NCBI GenBank assembly: GCA_020809705.1
Contig: CP085832.1
Coordinates: forward strand, 868,001-932,000
DNA length: 64,000 nt
Direction: 5' to 3'
DNA from: Calonectria ilicicola
Lineage: Eukaryota > Ascomycota > Sordariomycetes > Hypocreales > Nectriaceae
Part shown: in pieces, positions 53,417 to 64,000 of the stretch
Position numbering within the stretch: the first letter of the stretch is position 1
Layout: every line of letters starts with the position of its first letter
The notes under the pieces: generated by a model
Databases searched by the model: none
What the model saw: the letters and a program-made list of their open reading frames with translations, nothing else
What the model was told of the DNA's origin: nothing
Made by a program: the position numbers and the translations under genes

Positions 53417-56301
53417 ATGGCGCACTACGATCAAATTTCCGACGACGCTGGCGAGCAGCACCGCACAGAGCAACGCTATGCAGAGCAACACCACACAGAG
53501 CAACCATACTCAGATCAACACCATAGAGATCAACACTACTCAGAGCAACACAACACACAGGAGCCCTACACACAGCAGTCCTACCCACAACAACCCTACG
53601 CAGAGAACCCCTACACCGAACAGCCCTATACAGAGCACCCTTACACAGAGCAGAACTATTCACCACCATCCACCTCCGAAGTAAGTCGATTTCATCAGGT
53701 GCAGTGTATTTGTTGGCAATCTAACCGTATCAACCACAGAGCGCAGCTTTGACCGAAAACCCGTTTTACAACCAGCAAGCCCCCAGCAGATTCTCCACTT
53801 TAGCTCTACACCCACTACAGCATTCAGACTCTAGCAGATTTTCCGTTGCCAGCAATATCGAGGACAGTTGGATTCGAAGACAGCAGCTGCCAGCGCTTGA
53901 TACAAGTGGGAATGGGCTAAAGCGTGCCAATACCCGAAAGATTGGCCTTGTCAAGGGTTCCATTCTAAGCGTCGACTACCCGGTGCCAAGCGCGATCAAA
54001 AATGCCGTGGAACCACGATATCTCGAAGAGGGACATGGCGATGAATTCCTCCACATGCGATACACGGCTGCCACTTGCGACCCTAATGACTTTACCATTA
54101 GAAGTGGATACCAGCTGCGTCCTCGACTATATAACCGCCACACCGAATTACTCATCGCCATCACATATTACAACGAAGACAAGGTCCTACTTGCCAGAAC
54201 ATTGCACGGTGTCATGCAAAATATCCGAAGCATCATCAACCTCAAAAAGACAGCATTTTGGAACAAAGGTGGTCCAGCATGGCAGAAAATCGTGGTCTGT
54301 CTAGTCTTTGACGGTATTGAGAAGGCGGATAAAAACGTGCTCGATGTACTTGCGACAATCGGCGTCTACCAGGACGGTGTGGTTAAAAAGGATGTTGCCG
54401 GAAAAGAGACCGTCGCCCATATTTTCGAATACACCAGCCAGCTCTCAGTCACTCCCGACCAACAACTCATCCGGCCGAGCAAAGAGGATTTGCAGCACAA
54501 CCTCCCTCCCGTCCAGTACATCTTCTGCTTGAAGCAGAAGAACAGCAAGAAGATCAACTCACATCGATGGCTATTCAACGCCTTTGGACGAATGCTTAAT
54601 CCAGAGGTTTGTATCCTTCTAGACGCTGGCACGAAACCCAGTCCTAGATCGCTCTTATCATTGTGGGAAGGTTTCTACAACGATAAGAACCTCGGCGGAG
54701 CCTGTGGTGAAATCCATGCTATGTTGGGCAAAGGCGGAAGGAAGTTGTTGAACCCGCTCGTGGCTGTCCAAAATTTTGAGTATAAAATCTCAAATATTCT
54801 CGATAAACCACTTGAGAGTTCCTTTGGATATGTTTCTGTCTTGCCCGGAGCCTTTTCTGCATACAGGTTCCGCGCCATTATGGGCCGTCCGTTGGAGCAA
54901 TATTTTCATGGCGACCATACCTTATCCAAACAGCTTGGAAAGAAGGGTGTTGATGGCATGAATATTTTCAAGAAGAACATGTTTCTTGCAGAGGATCGAA
55001 TCTTGTGCTTCGAGTTGGTTGCAAAGGCAGGCGAAAAGTGGCACCTTAGTTACATCAAGGCTGCCAAGGGAGAAACCGATGTTCCCGAGGACGTAGCGGA
55101 ATTCATCGGACAGCGCCGAAGGTGGCTGAACGGTTCATTTGCTGCTACTCTTTACTCATCGATGCATTTTGGCCAGATTTTTAAATCGGGCCACAGCCCA
55201 ATCCGGTTATTCTTCCTCATCATACAGCTTGTTTACGGCTTTGTCAACACCTTATTCACCTGGTTTTCTCTGGCATCTTACTACCTTACCACGACTATCA
55301 TCATGGAGCTAGTTGGCACACCAAAGCCAACGTCGAACTACCATGCTTGGCCATTTGGCGACACGGCGACGCCAACAGTGAACGACATCATCAAATACTT
55401 CTATGTGGCGTTTATGATTTTACAATTCGTCCTTGCGCTTGGAAGTCGGCCAAAAGCATCTAAATATACATATTCTCTTTCTTTCGGTTTCTTCGGCCTT
55501 GTTCAGAGCTATGTCCTTCTCGACTCGGCATACTTGGTATACCGCGCTCTCCGAAACGTTTCCAGTAGCTCCATATCTTTTGAGTCTGGTAACGCATTCA
55601 TGAGCAGCTTTTTCGGAGGCGACAGTGCCATTGGTCTGGTCATCGTTGCTCTTTTCACCATCTATGGCCTCAACATCATCGCATCTTTCCTATACCTGGA
55701 TCCTTGGCACATTTTCCACTCATATCCTCAATATCTCGTTTTATCCCTCTCATATATCAACATTCTCATGGTTTATGCTTTCAACAACTGGCATGACGTT
55801 TCATGGGGAACAAAGGGTTCTGATGGAGCAGAGGCTCTTCCATCCGCTCAAATCTTCAAAGGTGAAAGAAACGAGGCCATCATCGAGGAGGTTGAAAAGG
55901 AACAGGAAGATATCGATCTGGAGTTCCAAAAGACAGTTAACAGAGCTCTTCAGCCTGTTAAGTACACAGAAGAAGTCGAGACCCCAGATGTTCAAGACTC
56001 CTACAAGTCGTTCCGTACTGGCTTAGTGACATTCTGGCTCTTCTCAAACGTTATCATTATTCTTATAATTACCAGCGATGCTCTAGAATCGCTGGGGTAC
56101 GACGTGAGTATTCCTAAAAAATAGATCATCCCAAATCAGCTGCTAACTCTCTTTCAGGATACGAACAGCTCAAACTCTCGGTCGTCATATTATTTCAAGG
56201 TTTTATTGTACACGACTGCCATTTTGTCAATCTTCCGGTTCCTGGGATTCTTATGGTTCTTGGGCGATACCAGCCTAATGTGCTGCTTCTCCAGAAGGTA
56301 A
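53417..56301 (+). CDS. Chitin synthase (class I/II type)
   Basis: Polymerises GlcNAc from UDP-GlcNAc and extrudes chitin at the plasma membrane. Three exons (53417-53680, 53740-56103, 56158-56301) give 923 residues; the last intron carries a GCTAAC branch site. Exon 1 encodes a low-complexity tail of about 85 residues made of Glu-Gln-Pro-Tyr-Thr-like pentads, rich in Gln, His and Tyr. Then come the chitin synthase N-terminal region ([19 protein letters not shown]) and the GT2 catalytic core: [47 protein letters not shown], and the signature [12 protein letters not shown]. Seven or so membrane segments follow, from [13 protein letters not shown] to the last exon's [20 protein letters not shown]. 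No myosin motor and no class III-type features are seen, so it belongs with the zymogen-type class I/II enzymes. Length agrees with about 900 residues. Confidence 0.94.
53440..53670 (+). repeat. In-gene 15-bp-type repeat encoding EQPYT-like pentads
   Basis: Exon 1 of the chitin synthase carries imperfect 15-bp units (caaccctacacagag-like) encoding pentads such as EQPYS, EQHYS, QQPYA, EQPYT and EHPYT. The last four or five copies are most regular. Such tandem units are prone to length change between strains. Confidence 0.75.
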
Positions 56302-56824
56302 TCTAATAAGCCTGCGCAAGTGGCTTTTGGAGAGGCACGCAACAAAAATGCATTTCTTGGCGTTTGAATAGGTTAAATTGGAGGATTTTGTGTATTGTTT
56401 GATTATGAAAGAGATGTTCAGATATAGAATTTTCAGTCAGTAAATGAGATCATGCCAAACTGATAACTTAACTTGAGCTCGATGTTGAGATGTGAACGCA
56501 TGCGACGTGATAAGATGCCATGTCAAAGTGACAGAATTGATTACATGTGATAGTCATCCAAATTAGGCAGTAACCCCGATAGTTAATACGAGAAGCATCA
56601 GTGATCTCCACATTTTATTATGGACACATGTCCGATGTCACAGGAAGCCATCATTTATTCCGCAGGGGAAATATCTGTGGTTAAGATTTAGAAAATAGAT
56701 TGCGAGACTCATTGCTTTGATAGTCTACACTGAGACTAGAAACACTAATTACAATCGTTTAATAAATGGCATTCAAAACAAGCATAAATCCTCGTTCAAG
56801 TTAAAGTGAGATTCATCATGCACG
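56302..56824. other. Convergent spacer
   Basis: 3' flanks of the chitin synthase and the acyltransferase. No gene or structured repeat seen; AT-rich. Confidence 0.45.
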
Positions 56825-58313
56825 CTACAGTGCCTCCAACTCCTTCTCCACTACATCCCATAGTCCCTGAATACGATATCCGCACAGCCAGGTATTGTCT
56901 TTGGAATCTTTTCCGACGACAATGAAACCTTCGGGGAACTGGAATGGAACCTGGCAGTGGGCAATGTATGAAGGGTACAATGGCGTCTCTCTTGGCTTGA
57001 CAGCAGCAGCCGAAAAGTCTGCCCAAAATAATTCTGCTTTTGACCAGTTCGAGTACGAAACCTGGTATGTTGACCCAGTGCCAAAGAATACCGGCAACGG
57101 CGCAACAGAGTCTCGCACCATGGCTTGATATGCTTCGACTTGCTCACGGGTGCCTTGAGCGTTTCGAGATTCCCTCACCTGCGCGGCGAGATTGGTGATG
57201 GAAGTCTCTTTAAACTCCTTCGCAGTAAGCAACAAGTTTGTAAATCCAAAACAGTTGGATATGTACGGCTTTGAAGGAGGCAGCAGATCCTTCTCAAGAG
57301 CCCGTCGAAGAGACAAGGCAATTTGGACGGTCACAGGGCGGTCCGACGATTCTGGGAGGTGAGCTATTGCGATTCTAGTCCACCAGGCCACAAGAACGTC
57401 GTTATCTGTTAGGAATGGCTTCTCAACTCCAGATTCCTTCAGTTCTTGGAGAGCCTTCTCGCGGAGCTTGTCAAGAAATGCGCCGGGAATGCACACCATG
57501 CGGCACTCCTTTTTGCCAAACGCTAGACTGTAACCATTCTTAAGGCCATAGGTGACCAAAGCTGAGGTTGTCATGCGTTGATCCTGAAGCAAGTGAGGCT
57601 CTGTGGGATGCTTTCCTAGTTTTGCAAGAGGGTCATAGTCAAAGCCTTGCTGGTCGGGTATTTCTTTGCCTTGCATGGCCAGAACCCAGCTTCCCACAAG
57701 TCCCTTCATGCCCAGGGCATCACATGCTATGTGGAGCCAATGCAAAGTGACAAGAGTGGCATCTTTGAAAGAAACCACATGAAGACCGAGTAGCGGGCGG
57801 TCAGTGTATAGGTAATCGTCGATGCATGTTGGGCAGCCTGGTCCACACGCCAGGTCTATGCACTCGTCCGGATCACCCACTACGGCAGGGCGGGTAGATG
57901 GCTTCGGGAGCCGCGACGCCACCGGATGGTCATCTTTAGCGACATCTAGATAATCTACATGGCTAAAACCAATTGCCTGGCGGTCTGCGCTGAACTCGAC
58001 TGGGACATGATACTCCAGCCCCCCTTTGGCCTGATGGTGTGCATGTCAGACATGCATTGCATTACATACGCATCGTGGGGAAGTATGATCTTACATTCTT
58101 CCTTAACCTTCCTCCCAGCTTTCGCCAGGTTCTTTGTGAAACCAGCGTCTCAAGACTGCTTCGTAGCTTCGCCGGGTCGAGCACATCATCAAAGACCTTT
58201 AGGTTGTATAATGCAATCCTCCTGTACAGTGGACTGTCGTCCCAGAAGTGTAGTGGGATAACTCGATCGGTCGACACGTATGGCGGTGGTGTTGGGCCCC
58301 TGAGGAAGTTCAT
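56825..58313 (-). CDS. BAHD/HXXXD-type acyltransferase
   Basis: Two exons on the minus strand, 58313-58095 and 58030-56825 (GTAAG donor, CATCAG acceptor), give 474 residues. The start is the first ATG of the frame (MNFLRGP); an undetected upstream exon is possible. The transferase-family catalytic motif is HIACDALG (HXXXD) within [19 protein letters not shown]. The second family motif, usually DFGWG, aligns with [12 protein letters not shown] and is not conserved. N-terminal family features ([25 protein letters not shown]) are present. Family knowledge: these soluble enzymes move acyl groups from CoA thioesters to alcohols or amines, and fungal members act in secondary metabolism, for example trichothecene acetylation. 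No other biosynthetic core gene (PKS, NRPS, terpene cyclase) is in the window, so the product is unknown. Confidence 0.85.
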
Positions 58314-60008
58314 CGGATCGGGTCGGGTGGTTTTTCGGGCAATTGTAACTGACGGGGTTCTAAGCGAAGATAAAGTCGAGGGAACAAAGCGTAGAGGTAT
58401 GCACAAAAGGCTCAACGCTTGGTACAGAGTTGAATTGGGGAGTCTTAATGGGAATGTGTAAGGTACACCTCTTTACTCTGCGTGTCAGCTACGGGGATGA
58501 TGATACAGTTGTCCCAGTGCTTATGGAATGAATGCTTTTTTTTTACCATCTTAGCCGAGACTTGGTGTCGGTCGACTTACTTGAACAGAATGTAATGGCG
58601 TTTCCAATAATGTCAACTGAACAAGGGTCAACCAACAGTTCTCAGTGCATGAGCGGAGACGCTAGAACGGGCCGTCTCACTCTTACTGCAAGGTAAAACT
58701 CGCTATTCCCATGGATGCAACTGCTGATCTCGGATGATTATTCACTTGTCCGGGGACCTTTTTTACCTGTTCAGTTCTCTAAGACGGCACTTTAGGAAAT
58801 GAAACCGGAGGGGGGGTTCATTCGGACTTGGAGTTATGCAACCAACGCTAGAAATGGTGAGATCCCCCCTGGAGCAACATGGCTTTATATCGCCAGGTAA
58901 GGGGGCTTGGAGAGAATGAGCTGGCAGGATTTTTTGATGGCAAGACTGCGCCGTCAATGCATTGTCTCTAGTGAAAAGGATTGTTGGTTGTTCTAAGAAT
59001 TCTCGACAGTTGGACATGTTGAGACATGTTGAAGTGGCTCAGTGGCACTTTAGTTTGAGGCCATGCAATGCAGGGTCTTTGCATGCGTTCCAGACCATGT
59101 CATTTTTTTTTATTCCCTTGTGCATTGCTGCAAGCGTATTTTTATTTAATAATTTTAATTGGCCTTTTCTAGCCACAATTGACTAATTTCTGTGGGCTTG
59201 CTGGCGTAATGAGCAACCAACAACCAACAACCAACATCGGATCCGGCCGTTCTAACCGACGTCTCGGGTAGTTACAGAGACCATGGGTAGCACTTGGCAA
59301 AGTGGAAACAAGGCGTGAGCGGAGTCCAAAAAAGGTGATATCCGACTACCACAATCACGACCGGATCTGCATCCAGGTTAATAAGGAAGTCGGTCGCCCT
59401 AACTCAGATGGTGCTCCGCCAAGTTGCCCTGTTAGAAGCCATCATAGCGGCCGGGATGCGGGACAAGGGTCGGGGCAACCGGGTCTGGTTAATCGCACCA
59501 ACAGGAATCCTCTTTACCCCAGAATCCCTGCTGCAACGGTAGCCTCCACACCCTTCAAGACTTGGAGGTGCGGATACGGCCGTTGGTGCCGCGCGTTGAA
59601 AATATTTCTAGCATGAAATATGAAAACAAAAAGGCCTTCCCCTCAATTCAGTCGCCGGTGAGAATATGGGGTAATATGGACAGGGATAGTGCCCTGACTT
59701 GTTGTGTTCGGGACTAGTCAGGAGGTCAGGTCATCTTTTCATGCATGGGGCATGTATGCTGTTGGTTCGGTTATTTGGACGAAAAGTGTTGGTTACGCAA
59801 CTTGGCTGAGGCAGAGAATCAGTCATCTTACCCTGCCTGCACGGTTTCATTCTCGCCAGGGCTTTAAATCCCATTCCCGACTACCGTTACCTTGGGAATT
59901 AGGTCGTTTCGCAGCCGAATCTACGATACGAGCCCTTTTCATACCCGCTTTCGAACCCCAAGACCATGGCTATATCCTCTCTCCAGCAATTCATTGCTGC
60001 TGTTGAGG
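58314..60008. other. 1.7-kb intergenic region
   Basis: No supported gene. At 59215-59236 there is a short (caacaac)-type tandem run. T-rich tract at 59101-59110 and A/T-rich patch to 59165. The right end is the upstream region of the receptor gene. Confidence 0.45.
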
Positions 60009-61422
60009 ATGGTGTCTGCTGCGAACCTCACGGGCGAGGAGATATCCAAAATTGCCTACGAACAACCGCCAATCAAGGCAGTAGGTCTCGGGTTCGCGAT
60101 TGAGGTTTTGATTTACTTCTTTACGGTCGTTTGTGGGATCATTGTCGGGCTCCGCATATGGGTGAGAACATGGCGAATTGAGTCAAAACAGACCTGGAGG
60201 GTCAATGACTATCTCGCCGTCATTGGGTTTGTGAGCATTTCATTCCACTGCCGTCTGCAAGTCGGCATTCTTCTCTTGTCCTGGCCTACTAACAATTGAT
60301 CTCGTCGTGCAGGTCCCTTTCATTCCCGCTAGCGTCTTTGGCATACTTGCGGTCCAATATGGCATCGGCGCACCGGATCGTTATCTCGAAAGAGTCTCCG
60401 AAAAAGACTTTATTACGGTACGAGGGATGGAGTATTTGATGTATTACGAAATCACGTATTACGCGGCTTCGACTCTCACCAAGTTCTCCATCGCGTTTAT
60501 GATACTCCAAATCTGCGTCACGAAAAAGTATGTGCACATCATGTACGGATTGATGGTTGTTATGGCCCTTACACCAGGCGCGTGTATGATTTGGCTTTTC
60601 ATCAACTGCCAGCCATTCGCCGCATATTGGAATGCCAAGTTGTACGTTCCTCCCAAATCCCTTTGAAGAGTTCCCTGCTGACATTAATAAGGGGTCATTG
60701 CAAGTCGGCCGACGGGTTCCTGATAATTAGTTACATTGGCACCTCGGTCCAAGTAGCTTCGGATTGGTGCTGCGCCATTACGCCCTTCTTCATCGTGCGG
60801 AAGTTACAGATGCCGAGACGAAACAAGATTTCGGTAGTTGGAGTGCTTGGCCTAGGAGTACTTGCCAGTGTTGCTGCTCTTATGCGTATTATCAGCTACA
60901 AGTATATCGATACTGTAGCGTACCCAAACGATCACATGAGTAAGCAAAGAAACGTGCAATATAATTTGATTAAATGTCTAACAAGTTTCAATATTTAGTT
61001 GCTGAAGGAAGGTTGCTTTTCTGGTCATTGCTGGAATCAAGTTTTGCCATTATCGCGTGCTCACTGCCGTCTCTGAAGCTCTTTGTGAAATGTCTAAGTC
61101 GATCAATAAGCAGATCAACAGGTCTCAGCCCGGGGTCGGTAAGTAGACTTCCAATGGCTTTTAATACTCCAACTTTAAAGCTAAGCTCTGACGGAATTTC
61201 ATTTTGCAGCGACGAAACTTCCACAACGACACTCCTCTGCCATCCCTGACGCCACATGGTCAAACACGCACAACGGTTTCAGGCAGAGCGAAATGGGACC
61301 GATTAAGTGATGAAGACTCAAGCAGCAGACATATTATCCAAGAAACTACAATACATATCGATACTAGCAGCAATCTATCCAACCCGAATATTTCTGCAAC
61401 AAGAGCTGCTGGGATGGTTTAG
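60009..61422 (+). CDS. PTH11-like seven-helix membrane protein (fungal rhodopsin-domain)
   Basis: Five exons with consistent phase (60009-60230, 60313-60641, 60692-60939, 60999-61138, 61210-61422) give 383 residues. Seven hydrophobic helices are visible: AIEVLIYFFTVVCGIIVGL; DYLAVIGFVPFIPASVFGI; YYEITYYAASTLTKFSIAF; YGLMVVMALTPGACMIWLF; ISYIGTSVQVASDWCCAIT; VVGVLGLGVLASVAALM; and FWSLLESSFAIIACSLPSL. Family marks are NCQPFAAYW after helix 4, LGHCKSADGF before helix 5, and E-x5-IIACSLPSLK in helix 7. No CFEM domain precedes the helices. The cytosolic tail of about 100 residues is Ser/Thr-rich. This family includes PTH11, which senses surface cues in Magnaporthe; the ligand here is unknown. It ends 68 bp from the convergent permease gene. 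Confidence 0.88.
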
Positions 61423-61490
61423 CGTACATAGGATAAATAAGTTAGAGTTAAGAGGCAGAAAATAGGAAATTATACAACATAAGTGCCGCC

Positions 61491-63211
61491 TCATTCGTTG
61501 CTGGTCACGATTTCCCCCTCTGAATCATCTACCGTCTTCTGAGGTCCATTGAACCATTTCCTTGCGTTCAAGACATAATATAAAGTAGCGCCTCCCCATA
61601 CAGACATATTAATAACCACAGTGTAGTTCATGGTGCCGGGTTCAGGATTAGGACCGCCAGTGGGGAACATGGCGAGGATGATTCCAAAAATGAGAAACGT
61701 AATGGCGCACCAAGCAATTGGGATGGAGAATCTGCCTGTATAGAAGGGCCCTGGAGTGAAATCCTTTTGACCCCAAACAGCACGAGCGAATATAGGCACG
61801 CCCCAGGCCAGGTTATTACCTGCAACAGCCAGCGAAAACAGAGCAGATGCGGCCGCTATGATGGATGTTAGTAAGATAACTGATCAGTATTCATGCGTAG
61901 TGCTTACCGCTATCGATAAGACAGAGCAAACCGAGGACCAGGGCAACGAGAACGCTGGCCCAAACTGTTCGCAAAGGCTGGAACCCGAATCTTTGGGAGA
62001 TGGGTCGTAGGAAATCTGAGAATGGAAGCGCACCATCCCTCGAGAAAGCCCACATCTGTCTTGACGATGCCACTAAGATAGATGCGCCCATGAGATACTG
62101 ACAAAGGAATAGAACAACCATGAAGCCAACAGCGCCAGACTTTCCCAGGGCATCGTAGTATATCTGTGCCATAGGTTGACCGAAAGATGAGTTGAGAACG
62201 TTGGAGATGTTAGGATCCATTGTGTTGGCAATGACGATTAAAACAATGAATCCCACTCCCCAGCACATGCCAATGGACGATAAAATGCCAATGGGGACCG
62301 CTTTAGAGGCGTTGGAAGCCTCTTCGGAAATGTGAACACATGAATCAAAGGCGCCAATAGTCCAGATAGCGCTTAGCCACGCCAGCATAAAAGTCCATCC
62401 TTTGGGCCAGGTGGACAAGTTTTCAATATCGGTGAACATGAAGGATCCATCATTCCGAAGTTTACCGCGACCCACCGGGAGAGCAATAATGGTCGCCAAG
62501 ATTAGAGCAAGTTGCTAGACGTTCTATTAGCCAATGTTCCATACGAGGAAAAACAGATTTTGGGGAATGACGGACCATGAAGGAGGAGAATGTCTGTAGT
62601 TTGTTCATGATTTTCTGTGAGAATGTCACGAGCAAGCCGTGTGAGATTACAGTGCCAAGAAACACCGCATATGTGATGTTTGATGTAACCTCATATTCTC
62701 CATCAGTAGCAATGACGACCACGCTAAGCAGCATCAATGCGAATCCGTAGTCGATTGAGCATAGCCCGCCTACTAGACCTAGACTGTTGCTGTAGCCTAC
62801 CAGAAAGCACAAATAGTTCCTCCATTTTTCTGAGCTAAAGTGATGCGTCCACCAGTACAAGCCACCGCTTGTCGGCCATGCAGAACCCAGATCGGCCATG
62901 GCCAGTCCGACTACGAAGATGCAGCCGCTAGCCAGGAACCACGACCACACCATGCCCCCAGGTCCAGCAGGGATGGAAAATGCGAGTGTGCTGGCAATAG
63001 AAGGCAACAGACCCATGATTGAGAAGGCGATGCCGAAAACCTCAAGGGTAGAGAAGCTTCGCTTCAGCTCCTGCTTATACCCCATCTTTGCCAAGAGCTC
63101 GGCGTCAGCTTCGTTGGCCAGCACCTCGCCTCCATCCTTGGAATGTGAGCGTGCATGGTGCTGCGGCGCCTCGACGTCGACTGGCTGTTTGATGTCGTCA
63201 GTGGCAGACAT
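61491..63211 (-). CDS. APC-superfamily amino acid/GABA-type permease
   Basis: Three exons on the minus strand (63211-62576, 62514-61908, 61855-61491) give 535 residues with consistent phase. A hydrophilic N-terminal tail of about 60 residues (with AELLAKMGYKQELKRSFS just before helix 1) leads into the first helix pair, FGIAFSIMGLLPSIASTLAF, and PAGPGGMVWSWFLASG. A conserved W..SGGLYWW segment and the middle loop HISEEASNASKAVPIGIL are typical of the fungal GABA/choline/amino-acid permease group (Uga4/Hnm1-like). About twelve membrane helices can be counted. A C-terminal hydrophilic tail ends with acidic residues. Plasma-membrane uptake of an amino acid, polyamine, choline or GABA is expected; specificity cannot be read. 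Tail-to-tail with the receptor-like gene, so 3' ends may overlap. Confidence 0.9.
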
Positions 63212-64000
63212 TTTATAAACTTGAACCTAGAGGAGGCTGGTGATGGGCCACTCTGTTGGCCAGGCGTTGGGAGGCAATTCTAGCAAGGGCGTCAGAAATT
63301 GAACCAGAAAAAAAGTGAAATGACGATGGAATGACGGAGATGCGGCACCTGTCAGATAATTGCGTGCAAAGTTAGCTTTGTCTCAGACTTAAGAGCAGCA
63401 AGACCCGCAATAACAAAACAAAGACGCAAATATTGTCGACAGATTCCAATGAGAGGAAACCCGAGGGAGTGGATCATCGACTTGGCTTCCGTCAACACAG
63501 ATCTCGGATTGCGATTCTGCTGGGATGACATAGATAAGAACCCTGGCAAAGAAGCTGAAAAGGATAGATTTGAACAGGCGTACAGTACCAAACACAGTGA
63601 TAATTGGGCAACGTAGCACCATGGTGCCACTAGGGCGCGATAAAGCAAATAGATGCATGCTGTGATTGGCGGGTGGCGTCCTGCTAATCGCCTCAATGTC
63701 GCAAGCTTTGATAACGGAGAGGACAACCGGGCAAGTGGATGCGTAGTACTTGGTGTTAGCCGTAGAAAACCCCCAGCCGGGTCCGGTTAGGACGGCTTCG
63801 CTGATAGCCAAATTGGCCGTAGTGGCTGCTATTCCATGCCGCCCCCTCACTTTCCGCTGTTGCATTCCGACCCCTGCGGCCGGATCAACCACCCACGTGA
63901 TATATCTGACTGTAACGCGGGGAGGGAGCGATGAGGGCGTCGCGGGCCAGCGGCCATTATGGACTTATCTAGAGCTGGTAAGTCTAAAAGGAAAATGCTA
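63212..64000. other. Right-end intergenic region
   Basis: Upstream of the permease. A 167-codon minus-strand frame (63389-63892) has no recognised domain and no signal peptide, so it is not called. Nothing else supported before the window ends. Confidence 0.45.

Overview
The window is nuclear DNA of a filamentous ascomycete, most likely a sordariomycete of Hypocreales type. This rests on short spliceosomal introns (about 50-80 nt, GTAAGT-like donors, CTAAC-like branch points, AG acceptors), long intergenic spaces, GPI-anchored and secreted wall proteins, a class I/II-type chitin synthase, a Zn2Cys6 regulator, a PTH11-like receptor and a fungal NLR-type (STAND) protein. The species cannot be named from sequence alone. 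No rRNA, CRISPR array, intact tRNA or recognisable transposase was found.

Layout. 0.5-2.0 kb: family 4 glycosyltransferase (-). 2.0-8.4 kb: gene-poor. 8.4-10.5 kb: UDP-glucose 6-dehydrogenase (+). 12.0-12.9 kb: Ser/Thr-rich, probably GPI-anchored secreted protein (+). 13.8-14.6 kb: small SDR-type NAD(P)-binding protein (+). 16.3-28.9 kb: a surface-polysaccharide and adhesion neighbourhood with a 1811-residue repeat-rich secreted protein carrying a GLEYA-like domain (+), a membrane GT2 polysaccharide synthase (-), a UDP-glucose 4-epimerase (+) and a GPI-anchored GH16 protein (-). 30.4 kb: degenerate tRNA-Asp (-). 30.7-34.4 kb: RelA/SpoT-like domain joined to a NACHT module (-), split by one in-frame TGA. 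37.1-44.6 kb: TauD/TfdA dioxygenase (+), Zn2Cys6 regulator (-) and acetamidase-type amidase (+), the last two divergently transcribed. 45.3-46.3 kb: Pro/Tyr-motif protein of unknown function (-). 46.3-50 kb: gene-poor. 50 kb: small secreted Cys protein (+). 53.4-56.3 kb: chitin synthase (+). 56.8-58.3 kb: HXXXD-type acyltransferase (-). 60.0-61.4 kb: PTH11-like seven-helix receptor (+), ending 68 bp from an APC-family permease (-, 61.5-63.2 kb).

How the genes may work together. Several products act on the cell surface. The dehydrogenase and epimerase supply UDP-glucuronate and UDP-galactose-type sugars, GT2 and chitin synthase extrude polymer, GH16 and GPI proteins act in the wall, and the adhesin could decorate it. 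That the 16-29 kb genes form one exopolysaccharide locus is inference. The dioxygenase, regulator and amidase look like a small nutrient-scavenging set, also inferred.

The most unusual element is the RelA/SpoT-NACHT gene. It combines an alarmone-synthetase-like N-terminal domain with an NLR-type ATPase module. Its reading frame is open for about 1220 codons except for one TGA at the place where related fungal NACHT proteins usually have Trp. Exon coordinates below were derived by hand from splice signals and frame continuity and have no transcript support.
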